A stretch of DNA of 12,849 nt from Anaerolineales bacterium (GCA_025966435.1 JAICRQ010000043.1:1-12849), one strand, 5' to 3'. Positions 1-6,923 are shown, counted from the stretch's first letter. Notes: generated by a model not told the origin, from the sequence alone. Translations and numbers: made by a program.

Positions 1-1
1 G

Positions 2-325
2 TTTTTCCCATCGCAAGGCATACAACTGAACCTGGAAATCGTCGAACAGGGGGTATTGTTCGTCTTCCACCATCCGACCGGAGGTCCCGGAGACCTGGTC
101 CGGGTGCTACAGAGCTGGTCGAGCGTGCAAAGGCTCTTGTTCCGGCTGCGAACCAGCCAGCGATACTGTGCCAGGGATGTGCCTCTGCTGGTCTGGAAAG
201 AGGGGGAAGAGCTGCATATCAAGTACCATATCCCGGACGACATGGCGGTAGAAGAATGTGTTTTTTCCCGCGAAGAGACGGAGAGGATCCTGGCGATGCT
301 CGAGGGGCTGCCAAGCTGGAATTGA
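2..325 (+). CDS. 3' end of an unrecognised gene, cut by the window edge
   Basis: The frame is open from base 2 to a TGA at 323-325, so 107 codons are visible and the true start lies to the left. A TTG at 56 could be read as a start, but the frame continues upstream without a stop and no ribosome binding site precedes it, so I treat this as a C-terminal fragment. The visible protein is soluble: no membrane segment, a basic stretch (LLFRLRTSQRY) and an acidic C-terminal helix (SREETERILAMLEGL). It contains HHPTGGPGD early and VPLLVWKEGEELHIKYHIPDD in the middle, which reads like alternating beta strands. I do not recognise the family and assign no function. The codons after the stop run straight into a C-rich inverted repeat. 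Confidence 0.55.
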   Translation, partial: FFPSQGIQLNLEIVEQGVLFVFHHPTGGPGDLVRVLQSWSSVQRLLFRLRTSQRYCARDVPLLVWKEGEELHIKYHIPDDMAVEECVFSREETERILAMLEGLPSWN

Positions 326-341
326 CCGACCCCCTTCCCGA

Positions 342-381
342 CCTTCCCCAAATGCCGAAGAACACGGAATTTGGGGGAAGG
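342..381. repeat. C/G-rich inverted repeat 1 upstream of the DUF559 gene
   Basis: The left arm CCTTCCCCAAAT (342-353) pairs with ATTTGGGGGAAGG (369-381) around a 15-base loop, with one extra G in the right arm. It lies 17 bases after the stop of the partial gene, so it could end that transcript, but no T-run follows and it is not a standard intrinsic terminator. Its G-rich arm (A/T-rich bases, then GGGGGA) resembles that of the second inverted repeat at 432-479, so the two look like members of one palindromic family. Confidence 0.6.
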
Positions 382-431
382 GGATATAAAGAAAGTAGCA
401 ATGAAAACAGAGATTCATTTTCAAATGGACG

Positions 432-479
432 CTCCCCCATTTTCGTCCTGCTGGTTTTCGCGGGGCGCAAATGGGGGAG
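432..479. repeat. C/G-rich inverted repeat 2, abutting the DUF559 gene
   Basis: The arm CTCCCCCATTT (432-442) is an exact 11-bp reverse complement of AAATGGGGGAG (469-479); the loop is 26 bases. The right arm runs directly into GCAGGAGGGGG, which contains the ribosome binding site of the DUF559 gene. When translated, the right arm gives the MGEAGGGK extension seen if translation is started at 471. I regard the arm as non-coding repeat DNA. Confidence 0.7.
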
Positions 480-481
480 GC

Positions 482-487
482 AGGAGG
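482..487 (+). promoter_or_regulatory. Ribosome binding site that decides the DUF559 gene start
   Basis: AGGAGG lies 7 bases before the ATG at 495 and is a near-perfect anti-16S match. It favours 495 over the in-frame ATG at 471, which lies inside the inverted-repeat arm. Confidence 0.7.
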
Positions 488-494
488 GGGTAAG

Positions 495-869
495 ATGCCG
501 CGCCCGCAAAGAAGTAATCCTAATACCAGACAAAATGCTATCGAACTCAGAAGGGAGTCAACTCCTGCCGAGAGAAAACTTTGGTCACGAATTCGGAACG
601 ATCAATTAGGATTCAATTTCCGTCGGCAACATGCAATTGGTAATTACATCACCGACTTTTGCTCGCCCAAAGCAAAACTCATCATCGAGCTGGACGGCAG
701 CCAGCACCTGGATCAGAAAGAATATGATGAGGCAAGAACAAAGTATTTGGAATTACGCGGCTATCAAGTACTGCGCTTTTGGAACCATGAAGTTATGAAC
801 CATATCGACGAAGTTCTGAACGTGATCTGGAAGGTACTACGGGAGGAAACACGTGATCCGCAGCGCTAG
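495..869 (+). CDS. DUF559 / Vsr-like endonuclease-fold protein
   Basis: This 124-residue protein matches the DUF559 family, which has a PD-(D/E)xK-type fold related to very-short-patch-repair (Vsr) endonucleases. The landmarks are in the expected order: the helix STPAERKLWSRIRNDQLG (about residues 22-39), FRRQHAIGNYITDF (42-55, with candidate metal ligand D54), then the IIELDGSQH core (63-71, with E65 and D67), and GYQVLRFWNHEV near the C-terminus. The biological role of DUF559 proteins is not settled; DNA cleavage is an inference from fold. The start at ATG 495 is chosen for the AGGAGG 7 bases upstream. The gene looks more AT-rich than the LuxR gene beside it and sits next to two palindromic repeats, both suggestive of an acquired unit. 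Its TAG stop overlaps the stop of the opposing LuxR gene. Confidence 0.88.
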   Translation: MPRPQRSNPNTRQNAIELRRESTPAERKLWSRIRNDQLGFNFRRQHAIGNYITDFCSPKAKLIIELDGSQHLDQKEYDEARTKYLELRGYQVLRFWNHEVMNHIDEVLNVIWKVLREETRDPQR

Positions 870-3601
870 ATCAACCCCAGCTCTTCTGCACGCCGCACAG
901 CCGCCCGGCGGCTGTTGACATTCAACTTGCTGTAGATGCTCTTGGTATGGGTGCGAACGGTGCTCAGCGCGACCGTGAGCTCGCGGGCGATCTCCGGCCC
1001 GGAAAGCTCCGTGCGGAACAGGCGCAAGATCTCCAGCTCGCGCTCGGTGAGCGGCTCGGTCAGAGGCTGCGAGGTGGAGCGAGATGTGGCAAGGGATGGT
1101 TCGTGCTGCCCCTGCTGCACTGGTTCCGATGCATCCAACAGCCTGCCGGCATAGCCTGGCAGGATCCCCCGCGCCGCCGCTGCCCGGAGCAGCTTGGCCA
1201 TCTCTGCCCCTTCGTCCAGGAATATCCGGACATAGCCCTCCGGCTCCGCCAGGGCGAGGGCTCGCTCGAGCGGCACAAAAGCCGTGGAGAGGTCACCCTG
1301 CCTCTGCCGGGCGAGCGCCTGCAGCGCGAGGATCTCGATCAAGTGCCCTATCCTCCCGCCTGCCTCGGCTGCCTTTGCGAGGCGATCCAATAACCTGGTC
1401 GCCGCGTCCATCGAGCGATCGGGCCGGCGGCTCATGGATTGAGCCAGAAGGATCCTGGCGAGGGTGATGTGCTCGAACTCGCGCAGGTAGCTGAGCTCAT
1501 CCTCGGCCGATAATCCCCGCTCGCGTGCCCAGAGAAGAGCTTTCTCCCATTCCCCCTGCGCGACCCAGACCCGTGCCCGCAGCGCCGGGATAGGACGGAC
1601 ATTGGGAGAAAAATCACCGTTATACAGGGTCTCTGCCTCGTCGAGCAGCTCCACCGCACCGGCTAGGTTCCCCCGGGCTTGCCGGATGCGAGCCATGGCC
1701 ACACGCCAGCGGGACGGGTTCTTCGGTAATCCATTGAGATCGCCAAGCTCTTTGCTTTTCAGCAGGTGATCTTCGGCGGTATCCAGCTCATTGCGCTCGC
1801 GGTAGAGCTCGCTCATCCCCACATGCATGTCTGCCGCGCCACGCAGCGTGTGCCCGCCCTGTGTTGTCGCAAGCTGCAAGCCGCGCTCGTAGGTGCTCAT
1901 TGCCTCACGCAGACGGCCCTGCGTGATCCGTATATCCGCCAGGGTGACACAGCCCCCGATCACGTCCGAGAGGAACCCAACCCGCTGTAAATGAGCCATT
2001 CCCTCGGAATAGATTCGGTACCCTGTCTCGAGATCCCCGCTTGTCCAGGAGGCCAGCCCCAGGAGCGACGATGCCGCGCCGCGCAGGAAGTAGTCCTCCT
2101 CCCCCGCCAATGCCAGCACCTCCCGGGCGTATTTCACGGCGTTCGCCACATCGGCTCGAGCCAGGGCAATGGCAGCATGGTACATGGCGATCAAAACAGG
2201 CAGATGCTGAAAGTCCTCTTCATCCACGAAAAGGGGTCGCTCGGGAAGACCTGCCGGCATCTCCAGCCAGCGCTCGGCATCCCGCAGGCGGGACTCGACC
2301 CCATCAAGCTGACCATTCTGCAATAGTGTGCCGGCATAGTGAACGCTGAGCACAGGCCTCTTCCGGAACAGCTCTTCGGGGAGTGCCTTGAGCCAGCCCA
2401 GCAGTGTGGACTCCTGCCTGCTCTGGCGCATCGTCGGGAGTGCTCGTTCCATCAGGTCCGCCGCGCGGTCGAAATCCTGAGCGGTAAGGGCGTGGTAGAT
2501 GGCGTCGGGTGCGGAGCCATTCTGCTCATACCACTCACTCGCCCGCCGGTGCAGAGCCGGGACCTGCTCGGGCTGCTCTGTCGTCAGGTGCATACGCAGG
2601 ACATCGGCAAAGAGATGGTGATAGCGATACCAGTGACGCCTGTCGTCCAGGGGAACCAGAAAGAAGTTGCCTCGCTGCAGTGTTTCCAGGCGCGCCGTGC
2701 CTCCCTTTTGTCCTGTAACCGCATCGCACAGCGGACCGTTCAAGCGCTCGAGGATGACCGTCTGGAGCAGGAAGTTACGGACGTCCTCAGGCTGGCGCTG
2801 CAGCACCTCCTCGGCCAGGTAATCGACAATATAACGGTGATCCCCGGCGAATGCCCGGAGGAACCCCGAGACGTCCTCGTGTCCCCGCATCGAAAGCGCG
2901 GCTAATTGCAGCCCGGCGATCCAGCCTTCCGTGCGGTCTTCCAGGACGGCGAGATCTTCCGCCGAGAGCTTCAGACCCATCACCTGGTTCAGGAATTCGG
3001 CAGCTTCGGAGGGCGTAAAGCGCAGGTCGGCGGCGCGCAGCTCGGTCAATTGTCTTCGGACGCGCAAGCGGGGAATGGGCAGAGCCGGGTCTTCGCGGGT
3101 AGTGATGACCAGGTGCATTGGGGGAGGCAGGTGTTCCACCAGAAAGTTGAGGAGCTCATCCACTGCTCTGGAATCGATCACATGATAGTCATCGAGTACC
3201 AGGATGAATCCATCGGGGAGGGTGATGACCTCATTGAGTAAGGCAATCAGGATCGATTCAGTGAGCGGCTGAGATTGCGAAGCCTGAAGGACTTCCCACA
3301 CCCCCTCGCCAAGTTTTGGCGCCACCGTCTGCAATGCCGAGACCAGGTAAGTCAGAAAGCGGGATGGGTCGCTATCTCCTTCATCCAGTGACAGCCAGGC
3401 GGCAGGGCGCTCGCCACTGGCAATCCATTCGCTGACCAGGGTAGTTTTCCCGAAACCAGCGGGAGCCGAGATGAGGGATAATTTTCTACCTTCAGAGAGA
3501 CCCTCGTCCAGCCGCTCGATCAGACGAGTACGGATGACTACTTTAGGTGGAGGTGGGGGGATGTAGAGTTTTGTAGCTAAAATTGGCGCGGACGCGACCA
3601 T
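866..3601 (-). CDS. MalT-type LuxR family transcriptional regulator (STAND ATPase)
   Basis: A large ATP-dependent transcription activator of the MalT/LAL type. From the start at 3601 it has 911 residues, close to the ~900 of MalT. The order is: N-terminal PILATKLYIPPP segment; P-loop SAPAGFGKTT (about 45-54, K52); Walker B FILVLDDYH (132-140, D137/D138); a long helical TPR-like region (about 330-800) that in the family senses an inducer; and a C-terminal LuxR helix-turn-helix (851-911, from LTERELEILR to AEELGLI). The inducer cannot be deduced. Two starts are possible. ATG 3619 has a GGAG 9 bases upstream and would add six residues; ATG 3601 gives the usual family N-terminus and lies 6 bases downstream of a perfect TATAAT, fitting a leaderless mRNA. 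I prefer 3601. The TAG stop shares CTAG with the opposing DUF559 gene. Confidence 0.92.
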   Translation of the reverse strand: MVASAPILATKLYIPPPPPKVVIRTRLIERLDEGLSEGRKLSLISAPAGFGKTTLVSEWIASGERPAAWLSLDEGDSDPSRFLTYLVSALQTVAPKLGEGVWEVLQASQSQPLTESILIALLNEVITLPDGFILVLDDYHVIDSRAVDELLNFLVEHLPPPMHLVITTREDPALPIPRLRVRRQLTELRAADLRFTPSEAAEFLNQVMGLKLSAEDLAVLEDRTEGWIAGLQLAALSMRGHEDVSGFLRAFAGDHRYIVDYLAEEVLQRQPEDVRNFLLQTVILERLNGPLCDAVTGQKGGTARLETLQRGNFFLVPLDDRRHWYRYHHLFADVLRMHLTTEQPEQVPALHRRASEWYEQNGSAPDAIYHALTAQDFDRAADLMERALPTMRQSRQESTLLGWLKALPEELFRKRPVLSVHYAGTLLQNGQLDGVESRLRDAERWLEMPAGLPERPLFVDEEDFQHLPVLIAMYHAAIALARADVANAVKYAREVLALAGEEDYFLRGAASSLLGLASWTSGDLETGYRIYSEGMAHLQRVGFLSDVIGGCVTLADIRITQGRLREAMSTYERGLQLATTQGGHTLRGAADMHVGMSELYRERNELDTAEDHLLKSKELGDLNGLPKNPSRWRVAMARIRQARGNLAGAVELLDEAETLYNGDFSPNVRPIPALRARVWVAQGEWEKALLWARERGLSAEDELSYLREFEHITLARILLAQSMSRRPDRSMDAATRLLDRLAKAAEAGGRIGHLIEILALQALARQRQGDLSTAFVPLERALALAEPEGYVRIFLDEGAEMAKLLRAAAARGILPGYAGRLLDASEPVQQGQHEPSLATSRSTSQPLTEPLTERELEILRLFRTELSGPEIARELTVALSTVRTHTKSIYSKLNVNSRRAAVRRAEELGLI

Positions 3602-3607
3602 GGATAA

Positions 3608-3613
3608 ATTATA
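3608..3613 (-). promoter_or_regulatory. Candidate -10 box of the LuxR regulator gene
   Basis: Read on the minus strand this is TATAAT, ending 6 bases before the ATG at 3601. That would place the transcript start at or beside the A of the ATG. The -35 region is poor: the best candidate is TTGGAG at 3629-3634 with a 15-base spacer. An activator-dependent or weak promoter is therefore possible. Confidence 0.4.
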
Positions 3614-3683
3614 TAACATCTACCCGAACTCCAAGCACTGATTTAGCTCTGTAGACTGTCAGAGAGGAGCATATTTCTCCAAC

Positions 3684-3717
3684 ATAAAAACAGGCGGAAA
3701 ATAATTTCCGCCTGTTT
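3684..3717 (-). terminator. Intrinsic terminator of comM
   Basis: On the minus strand AAACAGGCGGAAA and TTTCCGCCTGTTT form a perfect 13-bp stem (3688-3700 with 3705-3717) with a 4-base loop, followed by a T-run (complement of 3684-3690). It lies about 48 bases after the comM stop and separates comM from the LuxR gene on the same strand, so the latter should have its own promoter. Confidence 0.88.
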
Positions 3718-3764
3718 CCAGTTAATTTGAGTTGGTTTTCGAAGTAAAGGTCGATCTTATATTG

Positions 3765-5327
3765 CTACACCATCATCAGCTTAGGCCGGTATTGTAGTGC
3801 CTCTGCCAGATGGGCAGACCTGATCTCTTCACACCCCGCCAGGTCCGCAATCGTGCGCGCCAGCTTCAGGATGCGATGATACGCCCGCGCCGATAGGTTG
3901 AGCTGGCTCATCGCCGCCCGCATTAGGCTTTGACCGTCCTCGGGCAACTTGCAAAACTGCCGTATCTCCCCCACACGCATGTCGGCGTTGCAAACGATAC
4001 TCGATACATCGGTACTCGAAGTTCGGATACTCGACATCGTCCCCGAAGGGGAATATCGTTTTGTTTGAATATCCCGCGCTGCCTGCACGCGGGCACGAAT
4101 AGACTCACTGGACTCTCCTAGTCGATCTGCACTTAGCTTTTCATAATCCACTCGTGGCACTTCGATGTGGATGTCAATGCGATCCAATAGTGGACCCGAG
4201 ATTCGTTTTTGGTATTTGGTTACTACCGCCGGCGCGCAGGTGCAAGCCTTCTGTGAGTCACCATAGAAGCCGCAGGGACAGGGATTCATCGCAGCAATCA
4301 GTTGAAAATTGGCTGAGAATGTGAGCGAGCCTTTAGCCCGGCTGATCGTAACGACCTTGTCCTCCATCGGCTGGCGCATCACTTCGAGGACGCGTGTGCC
4401 GAATTCGGGGAACTCGTCTAAAAACAAAACACCCCTGTGAGCTAATGAAATTTCGCCAGGCTTCGGAATGTTTCCGCCGCCGACCAGACCAGCATGGCTA
4501 ATTGTATGGTGTGGAGCACGGAAGGGACGGTGTTTAATTAATGGTGTACCGGCAGGCAGTTGATCTGCAACCGAATAGATACGTGTCACATCGAGCGACT
4601 CATCAATGCTCATTTCAGGCAAAATACCGGGCAGAGCGCGAGCCAATAAAGTCTTTCCACTTCCCGGACTCCCTGCCATTAGTACATTGTGTCCGCCAGC
4701 GGCCGCAATCTCTAACGCGCGCTTGACGTGTTCCTGTCCTTTGATCTCGCTAAAGTCAGTCGGAATGAACATCGGTTCGAGCTCCGACTCCGAGGGCTGG
4801 TAAGGCTCGATCGGGCAGCGACCAGACAGATGTTTATAAAGGTCCGCCAACGATTTGACGGGAATAATTTCGAGGTCGGGAATCAGGGCTGCTTCGGGCG
4901 CGTCCACCTCGGGCACGAACATCCGCTTGAATCCATTGGCACGCGCGGTCGCTGCCATCGGCAGAACACCACGCGTATGACGGACGAGTCCATCCAGTGA
5001 CAGTTCGCCGACGACGACAGTATTTTCAATCGCCTCTTGCGGCAGAAAGCCTGCCAGCACCATGACCCCGAGGGCAATCGGCAGGTCATAGGCAGGTCCT
5101 TCTTTGCGGACCGCGGCGGGCGCGAGGTTCACAACCACCCGATGACGGGGAAAATTCAGACCCGCGTTTTTGACAGCCGTCTGCACACGCTCACGACTCT
5201 CTTGCACCGCAGCATCCGGCAGACCAACGATAATCACGGCTGGCAAACCATTGGAGTAGTCCACTTCCACTTCAACGATAACGCCCTCAAGACCGATCAC
5301 AGCACAGGAATAAACACGAGCAAGCAT
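3765..5327 (-). CDS. comM: ComM/YifB family AAA+ ATPase (Mg-chelatase-like)
   Basis: 520 residues. ComM is a hexameric helicase that, in naturally competent bacteria, promotes branch migration during integration of transformed DNA; it is widespread also in non-competent species. The N-terminal ChlI-like/Lon-protease-fold domain (about 1-170) begins with the family signature MLARVYSCAVIGLEG. The AAA+ domain has Walker A GSPGSGKT (219-226) and Walker B GVLFLDEFPEF (299-309, D304/E305). The cysteine cluster NPCPCGFYGD...CTC (C350, C352, C362, C364) is typical of the family. The C-terminal Mg-chelatase-type domain ends with LSARAYHRILKLARTIADLAG. Residues 430-444 (TMSSI RTSST DVSSI) are an extra segment encoded by a 15-bp repeat where relatives have a short linker. 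There is no Shine-Dalgarno; a strong promoter lies immediately upstream. Confidence 0.95.
   Translation of the reverse strand: MLARVYSCAVIGLEGVIVEVEVDYSNGLPAVIIVGLPDAAVQESRERVQTAVKNAGLNFPRHRVVVNLAPAAVRKEGPAYDLPIALGVMVLAGFLPQEAIENTVVVGELSLDGLVRHTRGVLPMAATARANGFKRMFVPEVDAPEAALIPDLEIIPVKSLADLYKHLSGRCPIEPYQPSESELEPMFIPTDFSEIKGQEHVKRALEIAAAGGHNVLMAGSPGSGKTLLARALPGILPEMSIDESLDVTRIYSVADQLPAGTPLIKHRPFRAPHHTISHAGLVGGGNIPKPGEISLAHRGVLFLDEFPEFGTRVLEVMRQPMEDKVVTISRAKGSLTFSANFQLIAAMNPCPCGFYGDSQKACTCAPAVVTKYQKRISGPLLDRIDIHIEVPRVDYEKLSADRLGESSESIRARVQAARDIQTKRYSPSGTMSSIRTSSTDVSSIVCNADMRVGEIRQFCKLPEDGQSLMRAAMSQLNLSARAYHRILKLARTIADLAGCEEIRSAHLAEALQYRPKLMMV
3996..4040 (-). repeat. Three tandem 15-bp repeats inside comM
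   Basis: On the plus strand the units are GATACTCGATACATC (3996-4010), GGTACTCGAAGTTCG (4011-4025) and GATACTCGACATCGT (4026-4040). TACTCGA recurs exactly every 15 bases, at 3998, 4013 and 4028. The unit length keeps the reading frame, and each unit encodes a pentapeptide with a central SS pair (TMSSI, RTSST, DVSSI; residues 430-444). The outer units are the more alike, sharing GATACTCGA and CATCG. Confidence 0.75.
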
Positions 5328-5334
5328 GGAGGTG

Positions 5335-5363
5335 AGTCTAGACGACGCATATCAAACTGTCAA
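5335..5363 (-). promoter_or_regulatory. Leaderless promoter of comM
   Basis: On the minus strand TTGACA (5358-5363) is separated by exactly 17 bases from TAGACT (5335-5340), a perfect -35 and a 4/6 -10. Only 7 bases (CACCTCC) separate the -10 from the ATG at 5327, so the expected transcript start falls on or next to the start codon. No purine-rich ribosome binding site is present, which agrees with a leaderless mRNA. Confidence 0.65.
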
Positions 5364-5435
5364 CTTACAGGTTCGATATGTGAGATATGGTCTGCCCATC
5401 CAATGCTGCGTAGAAAAACGACAATCAATTGCGGC

Positions 5436-5441
5436 TATAAT
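5436..5441 (+). promoter_or_regulatory. Candidate -10 box of the rmlCD unit
   Basis: A perfect TATAAT would start transcription near 5448, leaving a 5' leader of about 39 bases before the GTG at 5487. No good -35 is found 16-18 bases upstream (the stretch is A-rich). It overlaps the ATG at 5442, which argues against that codon being the rmlC start. Confidence 0.4.
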
Positions 5442-5474
5442 ATGCCCACTTTCAGTCAGGCAGATTTGTTTATC

Positions 5475-5479
5475 AAGGA
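5475..5479 (+). promoter_or_regulatory. Ribosome binding site that decides the rmlC start
   Basis: AAGGA lies 7 bases before the GTG at 5487. This is the best Shine-Dalgarno in the region and supports GTG over the in-frame ATG at 5442 or any start further upstream. Confidence 0.65.
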
Positions 5480-5486
5480 CACTACT

Positions 5487-6038
5487 GTGAAATTTACTCC
5501 TACGCCACTTTCGGGGGTCTTACTGATCGAGCCTCAAGTCTTCCAGGATGACCGCGGCTTTTTTTTGGAAAGTTACCAGAAGAAACACTTTTCCGAAGCC
5601 GGTATTGCCTTCGATTTCGTGCAGGACAACCATTCGAAATCGTGCCGGGGGGTTTTGCGCGGTTTGCATTATCAGATCCAGCAGCCTCAGGGCAAGCTAC
5701 TCCGTGTTGTGCTTGGCGAAATCTATGACGTTGCCCTGGATCTCAGAAGGAGTTCCCCGACCTTTGGAAAATGGTATGGCACGTATTTATCTGCGGAGAA
5801 CAAACAGATGCTGTGGGTTCCCCCTGGCTTTGCGCATGGGTTCTATGTGATCAGTCCGCAAGCCGAATTGCTGTATAAAGCCACAGATTATTATGCGCCG
5901 CAGTGGGATCGGACCATCCTTTGGAATGACCCCGAGATCCAGATTGCGTGGCCGATCCATGGGGAGGCGCCTATCCTGTCGCCCAAGGACAAAGCTGGCA
6001 TGTCCTTCGCAGCAGCGGAAGTTTACGAGAATCTTTAG
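5487..6038 (+). CDS. rmlC: dTDP-4-dehydrorhamnose 3,5-epimerase
   Basis: From the GTG at 5487 this is 183 residues, the normal RmlC length. It epimerises C3 and C5 of dTDP-4-keto-6-deoxy-glucose, the third step of dTDP-L-rhamnose synthesis in the cytoplasm. The cupin signatures are complete: GVLLIEPQVFQDDRGFF (10-26), the Q-D-N-H-S-x-S motif (46-52), RGLHYQ (58-63, catalytic H61), GEIYDVALDLRRSSPTFGKW (77-96), WVPPGFAHGFYV (110-121), the tyrosine-bearing LLYKATDYYAP (128-138), and LSPKDKAG with the partner aspartate D168. The open frame extends upstream through the comM start region, but that extension is antisense to comM and shows no family similarity. The stop is 6 bases from the rmlD start, so the two genes are surely co-transcribed. 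RmlA and RmlB are not in the window. Confidence 0.94.
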   Translation: MKFTPTPLSGVLLIEPQVFQDDRGFFLESYQKKHFSEAGIAFDFVQDNHSKSCRGVLRGLHYQIQQPQGKLLRVVLGEIYDVALDLRRSSPTFGKWYGTYLSAENKQMLWVPPGFAHGFYVISPQAELLYKATDYYAPQWDRTILWNDPEIQIAWPIHGEAPILSPKDKAGMSFAAAEVYENL

Positions 6039-6044
6039 TCAGAT

Positions 6045-6923
6045 ATGAATATCGTCCTCTTTGGTAAAAGCGGACAGTTGGGCTGGGAACTCGAGCGGAC
6101 TCTCGCTGATTTGGGAAACGTCATGGCACTGGACCGCGGACAACTTGACCTCAGCGATTTGAGCGCAGTACAGCGGACTCTGGATAAATTAAAACCGAAC
6201 CTGATCGTTAATGCCTCCGCCTATACCGATGTGGACAGGGCGGAAAACGAGCCGGAACTGGCAATGAAGGTCAATGCCCTGGCGCCAGCCATCATGGCTG
6301 AGATGTCCCGCAAGCTGGGCGCAGCCCTGATTCATTACTCCACCGATTATGTGTTTGACGGCAGGGCAAAGACCCCGTATACGGAGAATGATCCCACCAA
6401 CCCACTCAACATGTATGGGAAAAGTAAATTAATAGGGGAGGAAAATATAAAGCAGGCAGGCGATGCCTATCTGATCTTGCGGACCAGCTGGGTGTATAGT
6501 CTGCGGGGAAATAGTTTTGTCAACAAAGTGCTGGGATGGGCACGTAAAAATACTACATTGAGAATCGTGGAGGACCAGGTCGGCTGCCCCACCTGGGCGC
6601 GTATGCTGGCAGAGATAACGAGTCTGTTGCTCGCCCAAACCCGGGGAAATCCATACGAGAAGATCCATGAACAATGTGGGATTTACCACTTAGCGGGTAG
6701 TGGATACACTTCTCGTTATGCATGGGCAAAGGAGATCCTCGCCAACGATCCGAACCGTTCCGAGCAAACGGTTCAAGCGATCGAGCCCGGGCACACCAAA
6801 GAATTCCCGACGCCTGCCAGCCGCCCGCTTTTTTCCGCACTGGACTGCACGCATTTCGAAAGAACCTTCGGATTACGCGTCCCTCCATGGCGTAGCACCT
6901 TAAAACTGGCAATGGCTGGGTAA
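6045..6923 (+). CDS. rmlD: dTDP-4-dehydrorhamnose reductase
   Basis: 292 residues, the usual RmlD length. It reduces dTDP-4-keto-L-rhamnose with NAD(P)H to give dTDP-L-rhamnose, the donor for cell-surface polysaccharides and glycoproteins. The extended short-chain dehydrogenase features are all present: GKSGQLG dinucleotide-binding loop (7-13), the NASAYTDVDRAE segment (56-67), STDYVFDG (99-106), and the catalytic YGKSK (Y124, K128). LRTSWVYS (145-152) and VEDQVGCPTWA, typical of RmlD substrate binding, follow. The Shine-Dalgarno is weak (CAGAT before the ATG), so translation probably depends on coupling to rmlC 6 bases upstream. An 8-bp hairpin spans the stop codon. Confidence 0.95.
   Translation: MNIVLFGKSGQLGWELERTLADLGNVMALDRGQLDLSDLSAVQRTLDKLKPNLIVNASAYTDVDRAENEPELAMKVNALAPAIMAEMSRKLGAALIHYSTDYVFDGRAKTPYTENDPTNPLNMYGKSKLIGEENIKQAGDAYLILRTSWVYSLRGNSFVNKVLGWARKNTTLRIVEDQVGCPTWARMLAEITSLLLAQTRGNPYEKIHEQCGIYHLAGSGYTSRYAWAKEILANDPNRSEQTVQAIEPGHTKEFPTPASRPLFSALDCTHFERTFGLRVPPWRSTLKLAMAG

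Noticed and set aside
342..381. Inverted repeat 1 as an intrinsic terminator of the left-edge gene
   Set aside because: No T-run follows on the plus strand and the stem is interrupted; it fits a palindromic repeat better.
400..419. Short AATGAA...TTCATT hairpin between the two inverted repeats
   Set aside because: A 6-bp AT-rich stem is expected by chance in this stretch.
471..494. Alternative start of the DUF559 protein adding MGEAGGGK
   Set aside because: These codons are the arm of an inverted repeat and the ribosome binding site of the ATG at 495.
107..609. Several 100-117-codon open frames on both strands over 107-609
   Set aside because: They run through the inverted repeats, overlap the better-supported partial gene and the DUF559 gene, and lack ribosome binding sites.
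2339..2905. 188-codon open frame antisense to the LuxR regulator gene, with several others nearby
   Set aside because: Explained by the high third-position GC of the real gene; no RBS and no domain sense.
5037..5486. N-terminal extension of RmlC by 150 codons in the same open frame
   Set aside because: It is antisense to the comM start, has no similarity to the epimerase family, and a GTG with AAGGA 7 bases upstream gives the normal 183-residue length.
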